From NCBI GenBank assembly GCA_900546575.1, contig URDM01000070.1, positions 1 to 14,862 on the forward strand: a stretch of DNA of 14,862 bases, read 5' to 3'. The notes under the pieces are model-generated. The model was given only the letters and a program-made list of their open reading frames with translations, was not told the DNA's origin and did not search any database. Source of the DNA: an uncultured Prevotella sp. GTDB lineage: Bacteria; Bacteroidota; Bacteroidia; Bacteroidales; Bacteroidaceae. Of this stretch, positions 7,333-14,140 are shown piece after piece (positions within the stretch are counted from its first letter, which is position 1; the number at the start of each line of letters is the position of its first letter). Both the position numbers and the translations under genes were made by a program.

Positions 7333-7402
7333 ACAAGGACGTTTATTAAGTATGAAAAATAAGAAATTTCTATTCATACTTATAAACGTCCTTGTTTTTT
7401 TT
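7333..7402 (+). promoter_or_regulatory. Terminator/attenuator-like hairpin covering the TonB-receptor start codon
   Basis: Bases 7333-7356 and 7373-7395 are complementary: 14 bp, one bulged T at 7347, then 9 bp. The loop is 16 nt, and eight T residues follow directly (7395-7402). The ATG of the receptor gene (7352-7354) is inside the left arm. This is the shape of an intrinsic terminator, but the right arm and T-tract encode part of the signal peptide. It could terminate transcripts arriving from the J-domain gene, block the start codon, or act as an attenuator that translation resolves. Confidence 0.7.
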
Positions 7403-9742
7403 GTGCCTACCGTCATGAAGGCACAATCATTCACCCTACACGGACGCGTAATCGACGAGAGCAATAATCCTATCGAATTTGCCACGGTGTCTTGTGCCAA
7501 ACAAGGCAAAATGACCATGACATCGTTAAAGGGTGAATACACCCTGCAACTGCACTCAGCCGACTCGGTAGAAATACGTTTCTCGATGATTGGCTATCGC
7601 ACCAAAACGAGAATACTCAGAAAGCCACGCGGCAAGCAGACTCTGCAGACTGTACTATATAGTAATGTGGGAGAGATAGAAGGAGTGACCGTGACCGGTA
7701 CAAAAATCCAGACCGGACAGATGCAGCAGCTCAAGAAGGACGACATCAAGAACATGCCTTCCGTTACTGGCAATGCCGTTGAGGAGATGCTGCAAGGTCA
7801 GGCTGGCGTGTCTACCCACAACGAACTGTCTTCGAAGTATAATGTACGAGGCGGTTCGTTCGACGAGAACAGCGTATATATAAATAATGTGGAAATATAC
7901 CGTCCGTTTCTGGTAAGAAGCGGACAGCAGGAGGGCATCTCTATCATCAATCCCGATATGGTCGAAAAGATAGAGTTTTCAACCGGTGGCTTCGAGGCGC
8001 GCTATGGTGACAAAATGTCATCGGCCCTGAACATCACCTACCGCCAACCCTCAAGGTTTGAGGCTTCAGCCTATGCAAGTCTGTTGGGCGACGGCATTTA
8101 CGTGGGCTATGGCAACAAGAAGTTCGCATGGAGCAATAGCGTGAGATACAAGACAACACGCAATCTGCTTGGATCGCTCGACACCAAAGGCGAGTACCGA
8201 CCCACTTTCGTCGACTATCAGACATACCTTACGCTCAAGCCCAACAAGCGTTGGGAGATAAACATACTGGGCAACATCTCTAACAACAACTACAACTTCT
8301 ATCCCGAAGACCGCGAGACACGATTCGGAACAAGCGAAGACGTAAAGTCCTTTCGCGTATATTTTGACGGACAGGAGAAGGATGTCTTCCGCACCTATTT
8401 CGGTTCGGCAGGACTGACATACAAGATGGGCGATGCCACAAAGCTGTCGCTTATTGCTTCTGCATTCAAGACCCACGAGCAGGAACGCTACGACATTCAG
8501 GGACAATACTGGCTTACACAGACCGAGACCAGCGAAAATCTTGGTGTCGGCACTTTCTTCCAGCACGCCCGCAATTATCTCGACGCTCATGTCGAAAGTC
8601 TTAAGATGATGTTCAACACTAAGGCGAAGAAGCACGACATTGAGGCTGCATTTACCTTTAAGAACGAGCACGTTACGGAGAACTCGGCTGAATACGAGAT
8701 GCGCGACTCAAGCAATTACAACATTCCGCATACAGGCAACGACCTTAAGATGATTTACAGCATGCGCGCCAAGAATTCGCTCAGCGCCAGACGCATGGAG
8801 GCTTACATCCAGGACACATATCGCTTTACCAGTCCAAGCAAGAAGACGCTCTACACACTCAATTACGGCGTGCGCATATCCCATTGGAGCTACAATAAGG
8901 AGACAATATTCAGTCCGCGCCTTTCGCTCGGCATAATACCAGCATTCAACGAGAATGTCACCATGCGACTGGCCGCCGGACTGTACTATCAGTCGCCTTT
9001 CTTCAAGGAGATACGCGATACATCTACCGTCAACGGCGTGACGTATGCCACACTCAACCGTAAGGCAAAGAGCCAACGCTCCGTTCACATCATTGCCGGA
9101 TACGACTATCGTTTCAAGATGAACAACCGGCAGTTCCGCTTCTCGGCAGAGGCTTACTACAAGATTCTCGGCAACCTTATCCCCTATAGCGTCAACAACG
9201 TCAAGGTGGTGTACTATGGTGGCAACGAATGCAACGGACACGCTGCCGGACTTGACATGAAACTTTACGGAGAATTTGTGCCAGGAGCCGACTCGTGGCT
9301 GTCGTTCTCGTTGATGAACACAAGTATGAAGCTCAACAACAAGTCAATACCTCTCCCTACCGACCAGCGGTTTGCCATAAGCCTCTTCTTTACCGACTAC
9401 TTCCCCGGAACCCAGCGCTGGAAGATGTCATTAAAGCTGGCTTATGCCGACGGACTGCCTTTCTCGGCTCCACATCAGGAACTGGAGACCAACTCGTTCC
9501 GTGCTCCAGCCTACAAGCGTGTGGATATGGGACTCAGCTACCGACTCGTTGACAACACCAGTCATAGCAACAAGCACAGCACATTGCGCAATGTATGGCT
9601 GGGCGTAGAGTGTCTCAATCTGCTGGGCATAAGCAACGTCAATTCCTACTACTGGGTTACGGACGTCACAGCCCAACAATATGCTGTGCCGAATTATCTG
9701 ACTGGCCGTCAGTTGAACTTCAAGGTTTCTGTAGATTTATAA
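7352..9742 (+). CDS. TonB-dependent receptor with carboxypeptidase-like regulatory domain
   Basis: A 796-residue outer-membrane beta-barrel importer. A signal peptide of about 24 residues (basic start, LFILINVLVFF core, cut probably after MKA) is followed by a carboxypeptidase-regulatory-like beta-sandwich (about 26-95, starting FTLHGRVIDESNNPIEFATV). The plug domain comes next (about 105-225, with YNVRGGSFDENSVYINNVEI and ending FSTGGFEARYGDKMSSALNI). The rest is alternating-strand barrel, ending with RQLNFKVSVDL and a terminal Leu. No SusD partner is next to it, so it is not a classic polysaccharide-utilisation pair. Substrate is unknown. A T9SS plug gene follows after 22 bp, probably in the same operon. 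The start ATG is buried in a terminator-like hairpin. The next in-frame ATG (7415) would remove the signal peptide, so 7352 is preferred. Confidence 0.92.
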   Translation: MKNKKFLFILINVLVFFVPTVMKAQSFTLHGRVIDESNNPIEFATVSCAKQGKMTMTSLKGEYTLQLHSADSVEIRFSMIGYRTKTRILRKPRGKQTLQTVLYSNVGEIEGVTVTGTKIQTGQMQQLKKDDIKNMPSVTGNAVEEMLQGQAGVSTHNELSSKYNVRGGSFDENSVYINNVEIYRPFLVRSGQQEGISIINPDMVEKIEFSTGGFEARYGDKMSSALNITYRQPSRFEASAYASLLGDGIYVGYGNKKFAWSNSVRYKTTRNLLGSLDTKGEYRPTFVDYQTYLTLKPNKRWEINILGNISNNNYNFYPEDRETRFGTSEDVKSFRVYFDGQEKDVFRTYFGSAGLTYKMGDATKLSLIASAFKTHEQERYDIQGQYWLTQTETSENLGVGTFFQHARNYLDAHVESLKMMFNTKAKKHDIEAAFTFKNEHVTENSAEYEMRDSSNYNIPHTGNDLKMIYSMRAKNSLSARRMEAYIQDTYRFTSPSKKTLYTLNYGVRISHWSYNKETIFSPRLSLGIIPAFNENVTMRLAAGLYYQSPFFKEIRDTSTVNGVTYATLNRKAKSQRSVHIIAGYDYRFKMNNRQFRFSAEAYYKILGNLIPYSVNNVKVVYYGGNECNGHAAGLDMKLYGEFVPGADSWLSFSLMNTSMKLNNKSIPLPTDQRFAISLFFTDYFPGTQRWKMSLKLAYADGLPFSAPHQELETNSFRAPAYKRVDMGLSYRLVDNTSHSNKHSTLRNVWLGVECLNLLGISNVNSYYWVTDVTAQQYAVPNYLTGRQLNFKVSVDL

Positions 9743-9764
9743 TCCGATTTATTGTTTGACAGAT

Positions 9765-11018
9765 ATGTTGCTACACCTCCCCATAAAACTATTATTGGCA
9801 GTGGCTGCCTCGTGCATTGGCATGGCAGCCTCAGCCCAAAGGGATGTCGTATTGTCCAAGAACATCGCTTCATTGCAGGTGACAGCCGGCAACAACTGGC
9901 TTTCTATGCCAATCATCAACATTAGCGACGACACTCCTATAAACATCTGTTTTGACGACCTTACCCACGACTACCACCGATATGCCTATAGATTGCAGCA
10001 TTGCGAGGCAGACTGGTCTCCTTCTGAAGGTATTTTCGACACCGACTATTGCGACGGATTTGCCGATGGCGACATTATAGACAGCTACGCCAAGTCGGTC
10101 AACACCAACACCATTTACACCCATTACAGTCTGTCAATACCCAACGACCGATGCCGACTGAAGATGAGCGGCAACTATAGACTCGCTATTTATGACGACA
10201 ATGATAAGGACACTATTCTCTATGCCCACTTTATGGTGGTAGACCCTGCTGTGAAAATCACAACCGAAGTATCGTCAAATACCGACATCGACGCAAATGC
10301 CACACACCAGCAAGTGTCGGGCAGCGTAGATTTCTCAGGATTGAGAACATCCAATCCCGCAAAAGAAATAACGACGATAGTCATGCAAAACGGTATGTGG
10401 AGTACGGCTCGTTACAATCCTAAGCCTCAGACTGTGCTCACCAACAAGATGATATTCAGCCACAACCGCGAACTGATTTTCGATGGTGGCAACGAATACC
10501 GCAAGTTTGAGCTTCTTGATGTAGAACGGCCATCTATGGGTGTAGAGTCTACGTATTGGGACGGTGAAAACTATTGTGCTGACTTATGGACCGACGAACC
10601 ACGACGCAATTATATATACGACGAAGATGCCAACGGACATTTCTATATCCGCAATAGCGACAACATAGAAAACGACATCGCATCCGACTATGTCAACGTC
10701 AGGTTCACTTTAAGCATTCCCCGACAGGCCACTCCTGTTTACATCAACGGAGTCTGGACAGACATCGTGGACAAGCACGGCATCAAGATGGAATACAACA
10801 ATGCCACAAACCGATACGAGGCACACGCCATGCTGAAGCAAGGCTATTACTCATACCGCTATGTCACGACCAGCCTTGACGGTTCTACTGTCTTGCCACA
10901 GCCAAGCGAAGGCAATTTCCACCAGACCGAAAACGAATACCAGATACTTGTCTACTACCGTCCGTTCGGACAAAGAACCGACCAGCTTGTAGGCTATAAG
11001 AATATCAAGACAAGATAA
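9765..11018 (+). CDS. DUF5103 type IX secretion system plug protein
   Basis: A 417-residue exported protein. A signal peptide (LLLAVAASCIGMAASAQ) is cut probably after ASA. The body matches my memory of DUF5103: FDDLTHDYHRYAYRLQHCEADW near the N-terminus, the NT.YTHYSLSIPN segment, SGNYRLAIYDD, QNGMWSTARYNPKP, the GGNEYRKFELLD block, and LKQGYYSYRYVTT near the end. In Flavobacterium the family member 'Plug' blocks the periplasmic side of the SprA translocon of the T9SS when no substrate is engaged. I start it at ATG 9765; a TTG three codons upstream is less likely. It is tightly linked to the TonB receptor (22 bp). No other T9SS genes are visible here, which is usual because these genes are scattered in Bacteroidales. 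Confidence 0.85.
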   Translation: MLLHLPIKLLLAVAASCIGMAASAQRDVVLSKNIASLQVTAGNNWLSMPIINISDDTPINICFDDLTHDYHRYAYRLQHCEADWSPSEGIFDTDYCDGFADGDIIDSYAKSVNTNTIYTHYSLSIPNDRCRLKMSGNYRLAIYDDNDKDTILYAHFMVVDPAVKITTEVSSNTDIDANATHQQVSGSVDFSGLRTSNPAKEITTIVMQNGMWSTARYNPKPQTVLTNKMIFSHNRELIFDGGNEYRKFELLDVERPSMGVESTYWDGENYCADLWTDEPRRNYIYDEDANGHFYIRNSDNIENDIASDYVNVRFTLSIPRQATPVYINGVWTDIVDKHGIKMEYNNATNRYEAHAMLKQGYYSYRYVTTSLDGSTVLPQPSEGNFHQTENEYQILVYYRPFGQRTDQLVGYKNIKTR

Positions 11019-11460
11019 AAAACGACAGAATAAGACAGGCATAAATATGCCTTAGAAAAGATATATAAGCATGATAAAAAGTAATATAATAATGCTTGAC
11101 CAAGTATAATATATTAAAGTGGCATTTAATATAATAATAAATGGCAAAGTAATATATATTGCTTTTATCTTGACTATAACAAATTAGGTGCAATATTACC
11201 GTTTAAGGTGTCTACTTGGTACGTACTTCGCGGTTGTTCCAAGGGTCTATACACCTCGACAAAAGGGTGTATAGACCCTTGATTATATCATGATCTTCTT
11301 CTTGAAATCTTACTGACTGCTCGTAATGTACTGATAATCAATACTAATTGGAATGGTAAAATGACAAAAGAAACAAAATAGGAACAACAAAATCAAGAAA
11401 CCCCAAAATGAAAGCATGAGAAAACATAAATTAACACTGAAAACAATGATAAATTTACGA
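11019..11460. other. A+T-rich non-coding stretch at the core/accessory boundary
   Basis: About 440 bp between the DUF5103 gene and the first leader repeat contain no convincing ORF on either strand and no tRNA-like structure that I can see. A weak 6-bp hairpin, AGGCAT 11037-11042 with ATGCCT 11047-11052, follows the DUF5103 stop but has no T-tract. Very A+T-rich sequence covers about 11060-11180. The only strong structure is the inverted repeat at 11241-11280. Base composition changes here from the G+C-richer housekeeping block to the A+T-rich accessory genes. Confidence 0.6.
11241..11280. repeat. Perfect 15-bp inverted repeat with 10-nt loop
   Basis: AAGGGTCTATACACC (11241-11255) and GGTGTATAGACCCTT (11266-11280) are exact reverse complements around the loop TCGACAAAAG. 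No T-tract follows on either strand, so it is not a standard terminator. It sits alone in a gene-free region. A recombination or insertion end, or an operator-like palindrome, is possible. Confidence 0.8.
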
Positions 11461-11500
11461 TTTTGACATTTTAAGAACATGGCAAATAGAACAAATATTT

Positions 11501-11653
11501 ATGAACGCATATATGTATCTTGCCATGTTGGGAAATCAATTGCTTAGTTCCATTTTTGCAGATTATATTTCTATTTTGTCTAAATTACGATGGAATACGG
11601 CAGATATTCAAGGGATTTGGATGGATTATCAAAATAAAACGTTATTTTTGTAG
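11501..11653 (+). CDS. Possible 50-residue small ORF in leader repeat copy 1
   Basis: The open frame starts at ATG 11501 (other in-frame ATGs at 11513 and 11525) and ends at TAG 11651-11653. Its last 40 residues, GNQLLSSIFADYISI onwards to QNKTLFL, are almost the same as those of the ORF in copy 2. The frame runs open further upstream without an earlier ATG, so copy 1 may be a decayed version. Of the three differences between the copies in the shared frame downstream of 11525, two change an amino acid and one is silent, so coding constraint is not shown. The promoter of the next gene lies inside its 3' end. It could be a real small protein, a gene remnant, or chance. Confidence 0.25.
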   Translation: MNAYMYLAMLGNQLLSSIFADYISILSKLRWNTADIQGIWMDYQNKTLFL

Positions 11654-11681
11654 CATAAAAACGATAAAAATATGAAGTTAA
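11524..11681 (+). repeat. Leader direct repeat, copy 1 (upstream of xre)
   Basis: By hand alignment, 158 bp match 13983-14140 with five substitutions (at 11525, 11532, 11591, 11599 and 11654), about 97% identity. Weaker similarity with small gaps continues upstream to about 11461. The repeat ends ten bases into the following gene (ATGAAGTTAA). It contains a Bacteroidetes promoter and the 3' part of a small ORF. Confidence 0.9.
11616..11650 (+). promoter_or_regulatory. Promoter of the xre operon
   Basis: TTTG 11616-11619 and TATTTTTG 11643-11650 (full match to TAnnTTTG) are separated by 23 bp, slightly more than the usual 19-21. Transcription would begin near 11657, about 15 nt before the ATG at 11672. 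The same promoter is present in copy 2. Confidence 0.6.
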
Positions 11682-11884
11682 ATCGCATAAGAGTTGTTTT
11701 AGCGGACAAAGGGATAAGCCAAACATGGCTTGCAAAGAAGTTGGGAAGAAGTTTCAGTACGGTCAATGCTTATGTATGCAACCGCTCTCAACCCAACCTT
11801 ACCACACTTCTTGAAATTGCGCAGTTATTGTCTGTGGATATGAAAGAACTAATTACGGATGAGACGGAGCGTACCACTATATAG
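11672..11884 (+). CDS. Small XRE-family HTH transcriptional regulator
   Basis: A 70-residue Cro/CI-type DNA-binding protein that is almost entirely the HTH_3 domain (about residues 5-60: KGISQTWLAKKLGRSFSTVN is helix-turn-helix, then LLEIAQLLSVDMKELI). There is no extra sensor domain, so it is probably a dimerising repressor or a controller-type protein. Small regulators of this look often precede restriction-modification or other defence genes in Bacteroidetes (from memory), but no methyltransferase or nuclease follows here. It is the first gene of a four-gene series that includes a putative immunity protein, and it may regulate the promoter lying directly upstream. Its first ten bases belong to the direct repeat shared with the acetyltransferase gene. 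Confidence 0.85.
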   Translation: MKLNRIRVVLADKGISQTWLAKKLGRSFSTVNAYVCNRSQPNLTTLLEIAQLLSVDMKELITDETERTTI

Positions 11885-11926
11885 AAAATGAAAGACAATG
11901 TCAAACAATAGTTAGTGAATTGCCTT

Positions 11927-12775
11927 ATGATAATCAAAAAACTTGGCTTATTCGTATTATGGTGCATTTGCATCATATTGGGGCTAAAAGCTCTTACTCA
12001 TGCATTTTCGGAAACTGTCGGAATAGTTATAATAGTTTGTGTCGTGGTTGTTGCTGATATTGTTCAGAGATATTTCAATCGACATGAACGGTGGTTCCGA
12101 AAGAGAGTTAATATGCTGAGAACCATTTGTCCGAATTCTCCAAATGATTTTCGGATGATTGGTGACCCATTGTTCGAGTCTTTTTCTTTGGGAAATTTCT
12201 TCATTCAATACAAGCCTGAAACCAAGGAGTTTCACCTCTGTTGCTGTATTTATATGGTTCTCCCCAATATTGTAGAGACTTGGAACAAAGCAATAGAAGA
12301 CATAAATACAATTATTGCCCAGAAAGCGCCTTACGTAAAAATTGTAATAGATAGGCATGGTGAATTAGGGCAGGGTTTCAGTCTGATAATCCCTGCTAAG
12401 AAAGCGAAGAAAACACTTTTGTTGGCATTTGCTCACATACTCCTTGAACTCAAGAAGTCGCTCCCATATAGAACTAACGAGAATGGCATTTTAGTATGTG
12501 AAGTCTATTTTAAAATCAAGGTTTTCAACACGATTTGCTATGGCGAATATGATGGCGTGAGAGTGCTGAAAGCGGTTACCATATCTTCAGATGGAAATTA
12601 TACCTTCGTCAATGTCGAGGAAGATGAATGTGTGCCAGAAGACTTTACTAAGTCCAATCCTCCGATGTCCATCATCCTGCAATATGACTTGTATTCAATA
12701 GAAACCAATATGTTGATTAGCAAAGAGGAATTTGATGTCCATTGGGAGAAATGCAAAGACTTGTGTGAATCATAA
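11927..12775 (+). CDS. Hypothetical protein with two N-terminal membrane helices
   Basis: A 282-residue protein that I do not recognise. Two hydrophobic segments lie at about residues 4-23 (LGLFVLWCICIILGLKAL) and 30-46 (TVGIVIIVCVVVVADIV). A basic stretch (RYFNRHERWFRKR) and a soluble domain of about 230 residues follow. The soluble part is of mixed composition with a CCC cluster (FHLCCCIYM) and no catalytic motif that I can see. I start it at ATG 11927; a GTG at 11915 in frame would add four residues. It follows xre by 42 bp and precedes the Imm11-like gene by 34 bp. Its place in the series suggests an immunity or envelope-defence role, but that is inference only. Confidence 0.6.
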   Translation: MIIKKLGLFVLWCICIILGLKALTHAFSETVGIVIIVCVVVVADIVQRYFNRHERWFRKRVNMLRTICPNSPNDFRMIGDPLFESFSLGNFFIQYKPETKEFHLCCCIYMVLPNIVETWNKAIEDINTIIAQKAPYVKIVIDRHGELGQGFSLIIPAKKAKKTLLLAFAHILLELKKSLPYRTNENGILVCEVYFKIKVFNTICYGEYDGVRVLKAVTISSDGNYTFVNVEEDECVPEDFTKSNPPMSIILQYDLYSIETNMLISKEEFDVHWEKCKDLCES

Positions 12776-12809
12776 TCATTGGAGTACGGATTACAAATTC
12801 GATAGCACT

Positions 12810-13304
12810 ATGAATTTTACAACTATAATGTTAGGACATAAAAAAAGGCAAGTTAGGCTACAAGCTGATGTTAGTTATGACCCTTTTCAAATTTTTCCTG
12901 ATTTACAACATGTAAAAGACAACAATCTCTTCCACATCGATGAAGGAGATGTATTTTATGACTTCATAGGTGACCAAGGACCATTAAGATTTATTTCCGA
13001 TAACTTCAAAGAATTGTTGGAAAATAATGGAGTAAAGGGAGTTTCTTTTATCCCCATAAAAATATATGATTCAAGGTTGCAATACTATGCTCTGTTAGAA
13101 ACGCAAATAGATTCTATCTGTGAACATGATTCTGACGGAGACCATATTTATGGGACTTTCCAAATAGATTTCACCTCGTGGAATGGAGAAGAACTCTTTT
13201 ATTTGAAAGATAGTGGGGCTATAGTTTGTTCTTTACGAGTTAAAGAACTCATTGAAAGACACAATATTTCAAATGTCTCTTTTGAAGGCTTAGATAAATA
13301 TTAA
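12810..13304 (+). CDS. Imm11/DUF1629-like putative immunity protein
   Basis: A 164-residue cytoplasmic protein without signal or membrane segment. The segment PLRFISDNFKELLENNGVKG followed by VSFIPI (about 58-83) resembles the typical 'serf/serlkelle..n.tGvefipi' pattern of the DUF1629/Imm11 family of polymorphic-toxin immunity proteins. A second, weaker copy of this pattern, VKELIERHNISNVSF, is at 144-158. I start at ATG 12810 (MNFTTIML); an upstream in-frame extension would overlap the preceding gene and begin with TTG. No toxin gene is visible in the window, so it would be an orphan immunity gene. The family assignment rests on the motif from memory and is moderate at best. The lipoprotein gene starts 9 bp downstream. 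Confidence 0.5.
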   Translation: MNFTTIMLGHKKRQVRLQADVSYDPFQIFPDLQHVKDNNLFHIDEGDVFYDFIGDQGPLRFISDNFKELLENNGVKGVSFIPIKIYDSRLQYYALLETQIDSICEHDSDGDHIYGTFQIDFTSWNGEELFYLKDSGAIVCSLRVKELIERHNISNVSFEGLDKY

Positions 13305-13313
13305 GAATTGACT

Positions 13314-13850
13314 ATGATGAAATTTATAACTATCAGCATATATATATCATTATGTATTTTGTTCGTTGGTTGCAAAAAACCAAATTCCTCCACAAACGAA
13401 ATGTGTAATTGTTCTGTGGAGAGCATAGAGGATGAATTAGAATTGCTATGTTTAAAATCGAAAAATGATTCTATGACACTCTCCATGGAGATAACTTCTG
13501 ACAACATGGTCAATGATTACAACTACAGATATTTGGGCTCATTACAAGTAAGCAGCAGAATGTTTGAGGTGTTACAAAAAACAGTATTGTCTGGTCAGTA
13601 TAAAGATACTCAACGAGCATTAGTTTCTATTAGGTTCTTCACAAATGGAAATTTATTCGGAGAATATACTGGATTGAACAACTTTTATTCCGTAAAGATT
13701 TCCTCTAACAATATTTGCATCTATAATGTAGAAACAAGAAGTAGCAAAAAAATCAATATGAAGGATTCGATACCACAACTATTATTCTTCCATTATAACG
13801 ATAAGGATAGTTCTTCATGCGGAGACCTGTTCTACTTTCGCAAGAATTAG
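13314..13850 (+). CDS. Small predicted lipoprotein of unknown function
   Basis: A 178-residue protein starting at ATG 13314 (or ATG 13317). The N-terminus MMKFITISIYISLCILFVGC is a lipoprotein signal with lipobox FVGC, so Cys20 would be lipidated. KKPNSS follows, which lacks the acidic surface-export signal described for Bacteroidetes lipoproteins, so a periplasm-facing location is more likely. The mature part contains further cysteines (CNC, SSCGD) and a beta-rich pattern; no family is recognised. It follows the Imm11-like gene by 9 bp and is probably translationally coupled. A periplasmic immunity or inhibitor role would fit the neighbours, but it is not shown. Eight T residues follow its stop codon. 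Confidence 0.65.
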   Translation: MMKFITISIYISLCILFVGCKKPNSSTNEMCNCSVESIEDELELLCLKSKNDSMTLSMEITSDNMVNDYNYRYLGSLQVSSRMFEVLQKTVLSGQYKDTQRALVSIRFFTNGNLFGEYTGLNNFYSVKISSNNICIYNVETRSSKKINMKDSIPQLLFFHYNDKDSSSCGDLFYFRKN

Positions 13851-13941
13851 TTTTTTTTGTGTAGTTTGGATATAATCTGCATAACAGCATTGTTATTTTC
13901 CACAACTCTGTGCAATTATCCGGTTTTGTCATTTCAAGAGT

Positions 13942-14112
13942 ATGGCAAAAGAACATATATTCATTGCAAACATGCATCTTTCCGTGTTGGAAAATCAATT
14001 GCTTAGTTCCATTTTTGCAGATTATATTTCTATTTTGTCTAAATTACGACGGAATACAGCAGATATTCAAGGGATTTGGATGGATTATCAAAATAAAACG
14101 TTATTTTTGTAG
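13942..14112 (+). CDS. Possible 56-residue small ORF in leader repeat copy 2
   Basis: The open frame MAKEHIFIANMHLSVLENQL onwards, to QNKTLFL, ends at TAG 14110-14112. Its last 40 residues differ from copy 1 at only two positions (E for G, R for W), while the start is more diverged and one residue shorter. No ribosome binding site is evident. The cat promoter lies within its last codons, as in copy 1. It could be a leader peptide or small protein kept in both copies, or the 3' remnant of a longer gene. Confidence 0.3.
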   Translation: MAKEHIFIANMHLSVLENQLLSSIFADYISILSKLRRNTADIQGIWMDYQNKTLFL

Positions 14113-14140
14113 TATAAAAACGATAAAAATATGAAGTTAA
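13983..14140 (+). repeat. Leader direct repeat, copy 2 (upstream of the acetyltransferase gene)
   Basis: The second copy of the 158-bp unit lies 2459 bp downstream of copy 1 in the same orientation. Together the copies flank the xre, membrane-protein, Imm11-like and lipoprotein genes. Identity stops sharply after ATGAAGTTAA (14131-14140). Upstream of 13983 similarity drops but can be followed to about 13924. Confidence 0.9.
14075..14109 (+). promoter_or_regulatory. Promoter of the CatA-like gene
   Basis: TTTG 14075-14078 and TATTTTTG 14102-14109 are the copy of the xre promoter, unchanged in both boxes. Transcription would start near 14116, about 15 nt before ATG 14131 and 30 nt before ATG 14146. 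Confidence 0.55.

Noticed and set aside
7333..7395. Invertible promoter flanked by inverted repeats
   Set aside because: The loop is only 16 nt with no promoter, and the T8 tract directly after the stem fits a terminator better.
11019..11460. tRNA or other structured RNA gene in the large gap
   Set aside because: I looked for a cloverleaf with a T-loop GTTCRA pattern and found none; only short hairpins and the 15-bp palindrome are there.
12732..12809. Longer Imm11-like protein starting at TTG 12732
   Set aside because: The extension overlaps the preceding gene and its residues look random; ATG 12810 is the better start.
13910..14134. 74-residue plus-strand ORF across leader copy 2
   Set aside because: It is in another frame than the small ORF kept in both copies, and copy 1 does not preserve it, so it is likely chance.
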